Of a DNA stretch of 64,000 nt, positions 36,365 to 45,040 are shown piece after piece. This DNA is from Nocardioides jensenii JCM 1364 = NBRC 14755 (lineage in GTDB: Bacteria; Actinomycetota; Actinomycetes; Propionibacteriales; Nocardioidaceae). The DNA is taken from positions 1-64,000 of the forward strand of contig NZ_BCRJ01000073.1 in assembly GCF_001552535.1 (NCBI RefSeq). The letters are read 5' to 3'. Positions within the stretch are counted from its first letter, which is position 1, and every line of letters starts with the position of its first letter. The translations under genes were made by a program, and so were the position numbers. The notes below the pieces were generated by a model. It had not been told where the DNA came from and made no database searches. It was given only the letters and a program-made list of their open reading frames with translations.

Positions 36365-38082
36365 CCAGGAACCACGCAGGGCACTACGACGTACTCATCA
36401 TCGGGTCGGGCTTCGGCGGCTCGGTCTCGGCGCTCCGGCTGACCGAGAAGGGCTACAAGGTCGCCGTGCTCGAGGCCGGTGCCCGCTTCGAGGACGACGA
36501 CCTGCCGCAGACGTCGTTCGACCTGAAGAAATACGTCTACGCGCCCGCCGCAGGCATGTACGGCATCCAGCGCATCGACATGGTCAAGGACTGCCTGATC
36601 CTGGCCGGTGCCGGGGTGGGAGGCGGCTCCCTGGTCTATGCCAACACGCTCTATGAACCGCTCGACGCCTTCTATCGCGACAAGTCATGGGCGCACATCA
36701 CCGACTGGAAGGACGAGCTCGCCCCCTACTACGACCAGGCCAAGCGCATGCTCGGCGTCGTCGAGAACCCGCTGACCACGGCGTCCGACCGGGTGATGAA
36801 GCAGGTCGCCGACGACATGGGCGTCGGCGACACCTTCCACCCGACCCCCGTGGGCGTCTTCTTCGGTGGCCCCGGCCAGCCCAGCCACAAGCCGGTCGCC
36901 GACCCGTTCTTCGGCGGGGTCGGCCCCGACCGCAACCCGTGCAAGAACTGCGGCGAGTGCATGACCGGGTGTCGCCACAACTCGAAGAACACCCTGGTCA
37001 AGAACTACCTCTACCTGGCCGAGCAGAACGGCGCGGACGTCCACCCCTTGACCACGGTCACCCGGGTCCAGCCGCGGCGCAACGGTGGCTACGAGATCAC
37101 CACCCGGTGGACCAAGGCCAAGCTGTCGCGTCGGTCGGCGGTCAAGACCTTCACCGCCGACCAGGTGATCTTCGCCGCGGCCGCACTCGGCACCCAGAAG
37201 CTCCTGCACAAGCTCAAGGGCGAGGGTGACCTGCCGCAGCTCTCCGACCGGCTCGGCGTGCTCACCCGCACGAACTCCGAGGCGATCCTGGGGGCGCTGG
37301 CGCCCAAGGAGGACTCGACCGACTTCACGCATGGCGTGGCGATCACCTCGTCGTGGCACCCCGACGAGCACACGCACATCGAGCCGGTCCGCTACGGCAA
37401 GGGCAGCAACGCGATGGCGATGATGCAGACCGTCCTGGCCGACCAGACCGACACCGAGCCGCGCTGGCGCACCTGGCTCAAGGAGCTGTGGAAGCAGCGC
37501 AAGCAGGCGCTCGACCTCTATGACATGAAGCACTGGTCGGAGCGCACGGTCATCGCCCTGGTCATGCAGAGCCTCGACAACTCGATCACCACCGTTGGCA
37601 AGAAGACGCCGTTCGGCTGGGTGATGAGCTCGAAGCAGGGTCACGGCGAGCCCAACCCGACGTACATCCCCATCGCCTACGAGGCCGTGCGCCGCATGGC
37701 CGACGCCATGGGCGGAACCCCGGGCGGCAACGTGGGTGAGCCCTTCAACATGCCGCTCACCGCCCACTTCATCGGTGGCTGCACGATCGGGGACTCACCC
37801 GAGACCGGCGTCGTCGACGCCTACCAGCGGGTCTACAACTACCCGGGACTGCACATCGCCGACGGGTCGGCGATCTCGGCCAACCTCGGTGTCAACCCGT
37901 CGCTGACGATCACCGCCCAGGCCGAGCGGGCGATGTCGTTCTGGCCCAACAAGGGCGAGGCCGACCCGCGACCGACGCTCGGTGAGCAGTATGCCCGGAT
38001 TGCCCCGGTACGCCCGGCCAGTCCCGTGGTCCCCGAGTCGGCTCCGGCCGCTTTGCGCCTCCCGATCGTCGGCGTCAGCTGA
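36361..38082 (+). CDS. GMC oxidoreductase (cholesterol oxidase-like, ChoD type)
   Basis: This 573-residue FAD flavoenzyme has the dinucleotide loop IIGSGFGGSVSAL (residues 13-25), GAGVGGGSLVYAN and the C-terminal HFIGGCTIGDSPETGV and NPSLTITAQAE motifs. Residues 194-204 hold C-x2-C-x2-C-x3-C, a spacing that would suit an iron-sulfur cluster; Mycobacterium ChoD has a similar segment. The electron acceptor may therefore not be oxygen. It overlaps the upstream dehydrogenase gene (ATGA), suggesting alcohol-to-aldehyde-to-acid oxidation. The sterol substrate is not proven. Confidence 0.82.
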   Translation: MTRNHAGHYDVLIIGSGFGGSVSALRLTEKGYKVAVLEAGARFEDDDLPQTSFDLKKYVYAPAAGMYGIQRIDMVKDCLILAGAGVGGGSLVYANTLYEPLDAFYRDKSWAHITDWKDELAPYYDQAKRMLGVVENPLTTASDRVMKQVADDMGVGDTFHPTPVGVFFGGPGQPSHKPVADPFFGGVGPDRNPCKNCGECMTGCRHNSKNTLVKNYLYLAEQNGADVHPLTTVTRVQPRRNGGYEITTRWTKAKLSRRSAVKTFTADQVIFAAAALGTQKLLHKLKGEGDLPQLSDRLGVLTRTNSEAILGALAPKEDSTDFTHGVAITSSWHPDEHTHIEPVRYGKGSNAMAMMQTVLADQTDTEPRWRTWLKELWKQRKQALDLYDMKHWSERTVIALVMQSLDNSITTVGKKTPFGWVMSSKQGHGEPNPTYIPIAYEAVRRMADAMGGTPGGNVGEPFNMPLTAHFIGGCTIGDSPETGVVDAYQRVYNYPGLHIADGSAISANLGVNPSLTITAQAERAMSFWPNKGEADPRPTLGEQYARIAPVRPASPVVPESAPAALRLPIVGVS

Positions 38083-38107
38083 CCATCGCCGGGAAATAGT
38101 TCGAAAT

Positions 38108-38138
38108 AGAAGGGCCGGGGGCATAACCCGGCCCTTCT
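38108..38138 (+). terminator. terminator hairpin after the GMC gene
   Basis: AGAAGGGCCGGG (38108-38119) pairs perfectly with CCCGGCCCTTCT (38127-38138) over a 7-nt loop, 26 nt after the stop codon. Confidence 0.85.
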
Positions 38139-38156
38139 GCCTTCGTTGAGGTGTGT

Positions 38157-38274
38157 GGGTCCGACAGTCATGCTCCCTCCCACGTCGGGCCCCATGTCCA
38201 AGCTCTGTCCAGCAGATGCATGGACGATCAGGGCCCGACCACCCTCCCTCCCCGGTCGGGCCCTGATGCGTTTT
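38157..38274 (+). ncRNA. candidate 6C-like small RNA with two C-rich loops
   Basis: Hairpin 1 pairs 38157-38165 (GGGTCCGAC) with 38184-38192 (GTCGGGCCC), 9 bp with one G-U. Its 18-nt loop contains CTCCCTCCC. Hairpin 2 pairs 38227-38240 with 38254-38267 in a 14-bp perfect stem with the loop ACCCTCCCTCCCC. It is followed 3 nt later by TTTT, so it doubles as an intrinsic terminator. Two hairpins with C-rich loops ending in a terminator is the architecture of actinobacterial 6C RNA, whose loops pair with G-rich ribosome binding sites. There is no open frame of note. The promoter is not identified, and the strand is inferred from the terminator. Confidence 0.6.
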
Positions 38275-38318
38275 CTGGACCATGTCGAGGCCTTTTCGGA
38301 GCGGCGGTCGATGGTCGA

Positions 38319-38324
38319 TAGGAT
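38319..38324 (+). promoter_or_regulatory. -10 element of a leaderless promoter for guaA
   Basis: TAGGAT ends 6 nt before the guaA ATG, downstream of the candidate small RNA terminator. guaA therefore need not depend on upstream transcription. Confidence 0.55.
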
Positions 38325-38330
38325 CCCGCC

Positions 38331-39914
38331 ATGACCGGACCCGAGCACAGCCAGCACGACCTCGTCCTCGTCGTTGACTTCGGGGCGCAGTACGCCCAGC
38401 TGATCGCTCGCCGGGTGCGTGAGGCCCGGGTCTACTCCGAGCTGGTGCCGCACACGATGCCGGTCGCCGAGATGCTGGCCCGCAACCCCAAGGCGATCAT
38501 CCTCTCCGGGGGCCCCTCCTCGGTCTACGCCGACGGCGCACCAGGCATCTCCGACGAGGTGTTCACCGCCGGAGTTCCGGTGTTCGGCATGTGCTACGGC
38601 TTCCAGCTGATGGCCAAGGGCCTGGGTGGCGAGGTCTCCCCGACGGGTGCCCGCGAATACGGCCGTACGCCGGTCAATGTCACCGCCCCGGGCACGCTGC
38701 TGGCCGACATCCCGGCCCAGCACAACGTGTGGATGTCACACGGCGACTCGGTCACCGCCGCCCCCGACGGGTTCGACGTGCTGGCCTCGACCGACGTCAC
38801 CCCGGTGGCCGCTTTCGAGAACCTCGACAAGCAGCTCGCAGGGGTCCAGTGGCACCCCGAGGTGATGCACAGCGAGCACGGCCAGGCGACACTCGAGCAC
38901 TTCCTCCACGACATCGCCGGCTGCCGGCAGACCTGGACGATGGTCAACATCGTCGAGGAGCAGATAGCCCGCATCCAGGAGCAGATCGGCACCGACGGGC
39001 GGGCCATCTGCGGACTCTCCGGCGGGGTCGACTCGGCGGTCGCCGCGGCCGTCGTGCAACGCGCCATCGGTGACCGGCTCGACTGCGTCTTCGTCGACCA
39101 CGGGCTGCTCCGCAAGGGCGAGGCCGAGCAGGTCGAGCGCGACTTCGTGGCCGCCACCGGTGTGAAGCTGCACGTCGTCGACGCCCAGCAGCGGTTCCTC
39201 GAGGCGCTCGACGGGGTCAGCGACCCCGAGGAGAAGCGCAAGATCATCGGCCGCGAGTTCATCCGGGTCTTCGAGGCCGCCGAGGCCGAGGTCCTGGGTG
39301 AGGCGGCAGCCGATGGCGCCAAGGTGGCCTTCCTCGTGCAGGGCACCCTCTACCCCGACGTGGTCGAGTCCGGGGGCGGCGCCGGAACCTCCAACATCAA
39401 GTCGCACCACAACGTCGGCGGCCTGCCCGATGACCTCGAGTTCGACCTGGTCGAACCGCTGCGGGCGCTCTTCAAGGACGAGGTCCGGCTGGTGGGGGAG
39501 CAGCTCGGCCTTCCCTCCGAGATCGTCTGGCGCCAGCCGTTCCCCGGCCCCGGCCTGGGCATCCGCATCATCGGCTCGGTCAACCAGGAGCGTCTCGACA
39601 TCCTGCGCGACGCCGACGCGATCGCCCGTGAGGAGCTGACCCGCGCGGGCCTCGATCGCGACGTCTGGCAGATGCCGGTGGTGCTGCTGGCCGACGTGCG
39701 CTCGGTCGGCGTGCAGGGCGACGGTCGCACCTACGGCCACCCGATCGTGCTGCGCCCGGTCAGCTCCGAGGACGCGATGACCGCCGACTGGTCGCGGCTG
39801 CCCTACGACGTGCTCGAGAAGATCTCGACCCGCATCACCAACGAGGTGGCCGAGGTCAACCGGGTCACGCTCGACGTGACCTCCAAGCCCCCGGGCACCA
39901 TCGAGTGGGAGTGA
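38331..39914 (+). CDS. guaA: GMP synthase (glutamine-hydrolysing)
   Basis: This 527-residue enzyme makes GMP from XMP, glutamine and ATP. The N-terminal class I glutamine amidotransferase domain has the nucleophile in GMCYGFQL (Cys88) and the histidine in WHPEVMHS. The ATP pyrophosphatase P-loop [11 protein letters not shown] starts the synthase domain, and the C terminus has the dimerisation domain ending KPPGTIEWE. With guaB it completes IMP to GMP. The gene ends 8 nt before the convergent ROK gene. Confidence 0.96.
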   Translation: MTGPEHSQHDLVLVVDFGAQYAQLIARRVREARVYSELVPHTMPVAEMLARNPKAIILSGGPSSVYADGAPGISDEVFTAGVPVFGMCYGFQLMAKGLGGEVSPTGAREYGRTPVNVTAPGTLLADIPAQHNVWMSHGDSVTAAPDGFDVLASTDVTPVAAFENLDKQLAGVQWHPEVMHSEHGQATLEHFLHDIAGCRQTWTMVNIVEEQIARIQEQIGTDGRAICGLSGGVDSAVAAAVVQRAIGDRLDCVFVDHGLLRKGEAEQVERDFVAATGVKLHVVDAQQRFLEALDGVSDPEEKRKIIGREFIRVFEAAEAEVLGEAAADGAKVAFLVQGTLYPDVVESGGGAGTSNIKSHHNVGGLPDDLEFDLVEPLRALFKDEVRLVGEQLGLPSEIVWRQPFPGPGLGIRIIGSVNQERLDILRDADAIAREELTRAGLDRDVWQMPVVLLADVRSVGVQGDGRTYGHPIVLRPVSSEDAMTADWSRLPYDVLEKISTRITNEVAEVNRVTLDVTSKPPGTIEWE

Positions 39915-39922
39915 CGCTCGCC

Positions 39923-41104
39923 TCAGACCTGGAGCTCGGTGCGGTCCGAGGCCAGGAGCACCGCGCCGACCAGTGAGGCCCGCTCGCCGAGTACGCCGGC
40001 CTCGACCGGCGTGTTCGCGGCGGTGTCGAGTGCGTGCCGGCGCAGGCCGACACGCACCGAGTCGAGCAGCAGGTCGCCGGCGCGGGCCATGTCGCCGCCG
40101 ATCAGCACGATGTCGGGGTTGAGCAGGTTGACCACGGACGCGACGCCCCAGCCCACGTGCAGCCCGGCGTCCTCGAACGTGCGCAGGGCGGAGACGTTGC
40201 CCTCGCGGGCGGCGGCGATGATGTCATCGATCGACGCGTCGGGGAACTGGCCGACCAGGAGGTCCTGCACGGCGCCGACCGACGCGTAGGCCTCGAGGCA
40301 GCCGCGGCTGCCGCAGCGACAGACAGGGCCCTGGGCGTCGAGGGTCAGGTGGCCGATCTCGCCGGCACTGCCTGAGGAACCGCGGAACAGCCGGTCCTCG
40401 AGGATCACCCCGGCGCCCACGCCGGAGGAGATCTTGATCAGCACCGAGGTCGCGTGCTCGCGTGCAGCCCCCTGTCGGTGCTCGGCCAGGGCGGCGAGGT
40501 TGGCGTCGTTCTCGATGTGCACCGGGCTGTCGAACGCCTCTGTCGCAACCTCTCGGGCGTTGACGCCCACCCAGCCGGGCAGGATCGCCGAGCTGCGCAC
40601 CAGGCCTGCCACGATCGGCGCGGGCAGGCCCATCCCGATGTTGCGCACCGGCTCGTCGATGCCTGACGCGTCGCAGAGCTCGGCCATCAGGTCGCGAGCC
40701 AGGCCGAGTCCTTCGTCGTGGGTGTGCGCCGGGTCGAGCGGCTGGCGGCGCTCGGCGATCACGTTGCCGGCCAGGTCGCCCAGACCGACCGAGAGGTGGC
40801 TGTGCCCGAAGTCGACCCCGGCCACCACGCCAGCGGCGCGGGAGATGCGGATCGTCGTACCCCGTCGGCCACTGCCGGGTTCGGTGGACACCAGCCCGGC
40901 CCCGGCCAGGTCGCGGACGATGTTGGACACGGTCGCGGGGGCGAGGCCGGTGATGCGGGCCAGCTCGGCCTGGGTCAGAGGCGCGCCGTCTGCCGGGACG
41001 CCGCCGTTGCGACCACGGAGCACGTCGATCACACGGCGCTGGTTGGCCGTGCGCAGCGACGACGTCGAGCCGGGGTGATGCGCGGCAGGGGTCTCGGGCG
41101 GCAT
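39923..41104 (-). CDS. ROK-family transcriptional repressor
   Basis: This 393-residue protein has an N-terminal winged helix (LTQAELARITGLAPATVSNIV, starting near residue 44). A ROK sugar-kinase-like domain follows with DFGHSHLSVGLGD and the zinc motif CRCGSRGCLEAY. It is divergent from a xylose/ribose-type ABC transporter, so it very likely represses that operon and itself until a sugar binds. AGAAGG is 7 nt before ATG 41104; upstream in-frame ATGs at 41122 and 41140 lack this site. The candidate operator is the inverted repeat at 41133-41203. Confidence 0.88.
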   Translation of the reverse strand: MPPETPAAHHPGSTSSLRTANQRRVIDVLRGRNGGVPADGAPLTQAELARITGLAPATVSNIVRDLAGAGLVSTEPGSGRRGTTIRISRAAGVVAGVDFGHSHLSVGLGDLAGNVIAERRQPLDPAHTHDEGLGLARDLMAELCDASGIDEPVRNIGMGLPAPIVAGLVRSSAILPGWVGVNAREVATEAFDSPVHIENDANLAALAEHRQGAAREHATSVLIKISSGVGAGVILEDRLFRGSSGSAGEIGHLTLDAQGPVCRCGSRGCLEAYASVGAVQDLLVGQFPDASIDDIIAAAREGNVSALRTFEDAGLHVGWGVASVVNLLNPDIVLIGGDMARAGDLLLDSVRVGLRRHALDTAANTPVEAGVLGERASLVGAVLLASDRTELQV

Positions 41105-41132
41105 GGGTGAACCTTCTGACATCAGGCAGTTA

Positions 41133-41203
41133 GTCGTCAAGAGGGGGGTCCAAATTGCGCAATGTTGCGAGTTGGAACAATTTTGCGTTCAACTCTTGAC
41201 GAC
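41133..41203. promoter_or_regulatory. candidate ROK operator between repressor and transporter genes
   Basis: GTCGTCAAGAG (41133-41143) and CTCTTGACGAC (41193-41203) form a perfect 11-bp inverted repeat, 49 bp apart, and each arm contains TTGACG in the outward direction (a possible -35 for each divergent gene). Inside are TTGCGCAA (41155-41162) and further TTGCG copies. Confidence 0.6.
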
Positions 41204-41288
41204 AAACGCTGTGAGCCACAACACTCGACCTCACCAGCGCCGGACTCCGTCACCGCAACGTGGACGGGCCGGGAACCAGGAGGAAATC

Positions 41289-42344
41289 GTGACCACAACG
41301 TTCCAGCGCGTCGCCGCCATCGGTGTCGCCGTACTGATCAGCGCCGGCGCCCTGGCGGCCTGCGGCGCCAACGAAGCTGCCGAGGGCGGCGACGATCCCG
41401 TCATCGCGCTCCTGCTCCCCGAGACCAAGACCACCCGCTACGAGACCTTCGACAAACCGCTCTTCGAGGCCAAGGTCAAGGAGCTCTGCGAGAAGTGCGA
41501 GGTCAAGTACTTCAACGCTGACGGCAAGAAGGAGTCGCAGGCCGAGCAGGTCGACTCGGCGATCACGCAGGGTGCCGACGTGGTCGTGCTCGACCCGGTC
41601 GACGGCAAGGCAGCCGCTTCGGCGGTCAAGGACGCCCAGGCCGAGGACATCCCGGTGATCGCCTACGACCGCTTCATCGAGGGTGCCGACTACTACTTGT
41701 CCTTCGACAACCAGACCGTCGGCCGGATGCAGGGCGAGGCGCTGATCGAGGCGATGCACGACAAGGGCAACATCATCATGCTCAACGGTGACCCGAAGGA
41801 CCCGAACGCCGCGCAGTTCAAGAAGGGCGCGCACGAGGCGATCGACAAGTCCAACCTCAAGGTCCTCGCGGAGTATGACAACCCCGACTGGAGCCCGGAC
41901 AACGCGAACCAGTTCACCACCGACCAGCTGACCAGGTTCGGCAGCGCCAAGATCCAGGGCGTCTACGCCGCCAACGACGGTCAGGCGGGTGGTGCGATCA
42001 GCGCGCTGAAGGGGGCCAGCATCAAGGACCTGCCGCCGGTCACCGGGCAGGACGCCGAGATCGCCGCGATCCAGCGGATCCTCGCCGGGGAGCAGACGAT
42101 GACGATCTACAAGCCGATTCCGATCGAGGCCGACAAGGCCGCCGAGGTCGCGGTCGCCCTGGCCAACGGTGACGACGTCTCCGACGCCACGGACTTCCAG
42201 GGTGTGAAGTCGTTCATCTTCGACCCGATCGTGGTGACCAAGGACAACGTTGCCGACACGGTCGTGGCCGACAAGTTCTACACGGTCGAGCAGATCTGCA
42301 CCGCCGAGTACGCCGACGCCTGTGCGGCGGCCGGGCTGAAGTGA
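41289..42344 (+). CDS. sugar ABC transporter substrate-binding lipoprotein (XylF/RbsB type)
   Basis: This 351-residue periplasmic-binding-protein-like lipoprotein has a signal peptide and the lipobox ALAAC (Cys25). ALLLPETKTTRYETFDKPLF, SAITQGADVVVLDPVDG and VYAANDGQAGGAIS match the D-xylose-binding subfamily (cluster B). It catches a pentose or related sugar at the cell surface for the ATPase and permease encoded next. The start is GTG 41289, with AGGAGG (41278-41283) 5 nt upstream. Sugar identity is uncertain. Confidence 0.87.
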   Translation: MTTTFQRVAAIGVAVLISAGALAACGANEAAEGGDDPVIALLLPETKTTRYETFDKPLFEAKVKELCEKCEVKYFNADGKKESQAEQVDSAITQGADVVVLDPVDGKAAASAVKDAQAEDIPVIAYDRFIEGADYYLSFDNQTVGRMQGEALIEAMHDKGNIIMLNGDPKDPNAAQFKKGAHEAIDKSNLKVLAEYDNPDWSPDNANQFTTDQLTRFGSAKIQGVYAANDGQAGGAISALKGASIKDLPPVTGQDAEIAAIQRILAGEQTMTIYKPIPIEADKAAEVAVALANGDDVSDATDFQGVKSFIFDPIVVTKDNVADTVVADKFYTVEQICTAEYADACAAAGLK

Positions 42345-43159
42345 TGGTCGATCAACACGCGGTGGCGCCGGCAGGGGGGAGCGTGCTCTCCCTGACCGGC
42401 GTCACCAAGCGGTTCGGTGCCGTGCAGGCGCTCTCCGACGTCGCGCTCGACGTGCGTGCCGGTGAGGTCGTCGCACTGGTCGGCGACAACGGTGCCGGCA
42501 AGTCCACGCTGGTCAAGATCATCTCCGGCGTCTACCAACCCGATGGCGGAACGTTGGTCTTCGACGGCGCCGAGATCCACCCCGACGGACCCGCCGACGC
42601 CAAGCGCGTCGGCATCGCCACCGTCTTCCAGGACCTGTCGCTGTGCGACAACCTCGACGTGGTGGCCAACCTGTTCCTCGGCCAGGAGCGACGAGGCGCC
42701 GGCGTGCTCGACGAGGTCGGCATGGAGAAGGAGGCCTGGCGCCTGCTCCGTTCCCTCTCGGCCAAGATCCCGTCGGTCCGCATCCCGATCGCGGCCCTCT
42801 CCGGGGGGCAGCGACAGACCGTGGCGATCGCTCGGTCGCTGGTCGGCCAGCCCAAGATCGTGATCCTCGACGAGCCGACCGCCGCTCTCGGTGTGGCCCA
42901 GACCGCCGAGGTGCTGAACCTGATCGAGCGACTCAGGGCGCAGGGTCTCGGGGTCATCCTGGTGAGCCACAACATGGCCGACGTCCAGGCGGTGGCCGAC
43001 CGCATCGTGGTGATGCGGCTGGGTCGCAATGCAGCGGAGTTCCGCGTCGAGGAGGCCACCACCGAGGAGCTCGTCGCCGCCATCACCGGGGCCTCGGACA
43101 ATGTCGTCGCCTCGCGCACGGCCCGCCGTGACCAGAGCAGAACGGAAGGACCGCGATGA
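42344..43159 (+). CDS. sugar ABC transporter ATP-binding protein, single NBD
   Basis: This 271-residue ATPase has Walker A GDNGAGKST, signature LSGGQRQ, Walker B IVILDEPTAAL and the switch histidine in VSHNM. Xylose and ribose importers of this class usually have one polypeptide of about 500 residues with two NBDs; here a single domain must dimerise. It starts at ATG 42344 overlapping the upstream TGA (GTG 42341 also possible) and overlaps the permease gene. Confidence 0.87.
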   Translation: MVDQHAVAPAGGSVLSLTGVTKRFGAVQALSDVALDVRAGEVVALVGDNGAGKSTLVKIISGVYQPDGGTLVFDGAEIHPDGPADAKRVGIATVFQDLSLCDNLDVVANLFLGQERRGAGVLDEVGMEKEAWRLLRSLSAKIPSVRIPIAALSGGQRQTVAIARSLVGQPKIVILDEPTAALGVAQTAEVLNLIERLRAQGLGVILVSHNMADVQAVADRIVVMRLGRNAAEFRVEEATTEELVAAITGASDNVVASRTARRDQSRTEGPR

Positions 43160-44406
43160 GCGGAACAGTCAAGGATCCGACCGCTGCCGATCTGGGCGAC
43201 GAGCGCCTCGTGCAGCAGAAGGGGTTCGCGGACGCCATCCGTGCTTCGTGGCGTCGGATCCGGGGCGGCGACCTCGGCAGCGTGCCGGTGGTGGTCGGGC
43301 TGGTCGTGATCAGCGTGGTCTTCTACGCGATGGAGCCGATCTTCCTCTCCTCGCGCAACCTCGTCTCGATCACCCAGTTCGCGGCACCGGTCGGCGTGAT
43401 CGCCCTGGGGGTCGTGCTGGTCCTCCTGCTCGGCGAGATCGACCTGTCGATCGGCTCGGTCAGTGGCGTCGGTGCGGCCGTGATGGCGGTCCTCGTGGTG
43501 CACCAGAGCCAGTCGATGGTCCTGGGCCTGATCGCCGGCATCGCCTGCGGTGTGGCGATCGGTCTGCTCTACGCCTTCCTGTTCGTGCGGCTCGGCGTGC
43601 CCAGCTTCGTGTTCACCCTGGCCGGACTGATGGGCTTCGAGGGGGTGCTCTATCTGGTGCTCGGCAAGGACGGTACGATCAACCTCCCCGACGGGAACGT
43701 CTTCGTTCGCTACATGCGCTACGAATACCTCCCCGAGCCGATCGCCTACCTCTTGGTGGTGCTCATCTCGGCCGGCTACGTGACGAGTCGCCTGCTGGCC
43801 TCGCGCAAGCGGATCGCGGCTGGCCTCAGCGGCGTCTGGGTGCCCGGCCTGCTGATCAAGGGTGGCCTCCTGCTGCTCGGACTGCTCTTCGCGACGTACT
43901 ACCTCTACATCGACCGGGGCTGGGGCTACCTCTGGGCGTTCTTCGTGCTGCTCGTGATGGTGATGAACTTCGCCCTGGTCCGTACGGCGTGGGGCAGGCA
44001 CGTGTTCGCCGTGGGCGGCAACGAGGAAGCTGCTCGACGAGCCGGCATCAAGGTGACCCGGATCTACGTCTCCGTCTTCGTGCTGTGCTCCACGCTGGCC
44101 GCGATCGGCGGTCTGCTGGCGGCCGCCCAGATCACCTCGGTCTCCCAGAGCAGCGGCACCGACGACACCAACCTGACTGCCATCGCCGCGGCGGTCATCG
44201 GGGGCACCAGCCTCTTCGGAGGTCGAGGCTCGGCCTGGTCGGCGCTCTTGGGAATCCTGGTGCTCAAGTCGATCCAGAGCGGCCTCAACATCGTCGGAGT
44301 CGACTCGTCGTCGGTGCGACTCATCGTGACCGGCGGCGTCCTGCTGCTGGCCGTGTCAGTCGACTCGGTGGCTCGCCGGGCCCGGGCCTCCAGCGGTCGC
44401 GGCTGA
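43156..44406 (+). CDS. sugar ABC transporter permease (XylH/RbsC type)
   Basis: This 416-residue inner-membrane permease has about 10 helices, including the family motif VLLLGEIDLSIGSVSGVGA and the coupling-helix region FAVGGNEEAARRAGIKV. It forms the translocation pore with the ATPase above. It is the last gene of the three-gene operon; no sugar kinase or isomerase is adjacent, so the sugar must be metabolised by genes elsewhere. Confidence 0.88.
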   Translation: MSGTVKDPTAADLGDERLVQQKGFADAIRASWRRIRGGDLGSVPVVVGLVVISVVFYAMEPIFLSSRNLVSITQFAAPVGVIALGVVLVLLLGEIDLSIGSVSGVGAAVMAVLVVHQSQSMVLGLIAGIACGVAIGLLYAFLFVRLGVPSFVFTLAGLMGFEGVLYLVLGKDGTINLPDGNVFVRYMRYEYLPEPIAYLLVVLISAGYVTSRLLASRKRIAAGLSGVWVPGLLIKGGLLLLGLLFATYYLYIDRGWGYLWAFFVLLVMVMNFALVRTAWGRHVFAVGGNEEAARRAGIKVTRIYVSVFVLCSTLAAIGGLLAAAQITSVSQSSGTDDTNLTAIAAAVIGGTSLFGGRGSAWSALLGILVLKSIQSGLNIVGVDSSSVRLIVTGGVLLLAVSVDSVARRARASSGRG

Positions 44407-44452
44407 GCAACCCTGGCGGAGTCCGCGGCACTCCCGTCCCGAAGCGGGTTGC
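44407..44452 (+). terminator. possible terminator after the sugar ABC operon
   Basis: GCAACCC (44407-44413), right after the stop, pairs with GGGTTGC (44446-44452) over a GC-rich 32-nt loop that can itself fold. Confidence 0.35.
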
Positions 44453-44524
44453 CACATTCGGCTCGGTGGCCTCGTCGTAGTGAGTGAGAGAGTGACGTAG
44501 CAGCCGAAACAAGGTGGGGACCTC

Positions 44525-45040
44525 ATGCGGCAGGGCGATCGGGCGCAGTTCGAAGACTTCGCGCAGGCGACCTCGGGCGAACTGCTCCGGGCAGCCTTTC
44601 TGATGTGTGGTGACCGGTTTCTCGCCGAGGACCTCGTGCAGGACACCTTCGCTCGCATCTACGGCCGGTGGCCGAAGGTGCGTGACGCGGAGAACCCGGT
44701 GGCCTACGCCCGCACCATGCTGGTGCGGCTGTTCATCAGCACGACCCGCAAGCGATCCTCGAGCGAGCGTCCGACCGCCGACATCCCGGACCAGGTCAGC
44801 CTCGACACGGATGTCGCGCTGCGACACACATTGGTCGCGGCGCTGCGACAGCTGTCGCCGACCGACCGGGTGATCGTGGTGCAGCGCCATCTGGTCGGCC
44901 TCGACTGCCGGACGGTCGCACGCGACCTGAACCTGTCGGAGCAGGCCGTGCGCAGTCGCAGCTCGCGCGCTCTCGCGAGGGTTCGAGAGATTCTCGGACC
45001 GGACTTTCTGATCACGAGCAGGAGTGGGCTCCATGAATGA
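44525..45040 (+). CDS. SigE-family ECF sigma factor (second)
   Basis: This 171-residue group IV sigma factor has region 2 in FLAEDLVQDTFARIYGRW and region 4 in LSPTDRVIVVQRHLVGLD with the helix-turn-helix LSEQAVRSRSSRAL. It overlaps the following membrane-protein gene by 8 bp, the same module layout as the pair at 6.5-8.2 kb but on the other strand and only distantly similar. Signal and regulon are unknown. Confidence 0.87.
   Translation: MRQGDRAQFEDFAQATSGELLRAAFLMCGDRFLAEDLVQDTFARIYGRWPKVRDAENPVAYARTMLVRLFISTTRKRSSSERPTADIPDQVSLDTDVALRHTLVAALRQLSPTDRVIVVQRHLVGLDCRTVARDLNLSEQAVRSRSSRALARVREILGPDFLITSRSGLHE

Noticed and set aside
38083..38330. Purine riboswitch controlling guaA
   Set aside because: No match to guanine or other purine aptamer cores, and guaA appears to start leaderless from a -10 at 38319, downstream of the hairpins. 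A small RNA or attenuator explains the structure better.
41103..41288. N-terminal extension of the sugar-binding protein
   Set aside because: The frame is open, but GTG 41289 has AGGAGG and gives a proper lipoprotein signal peptide; the upstream part overlaps the operator.
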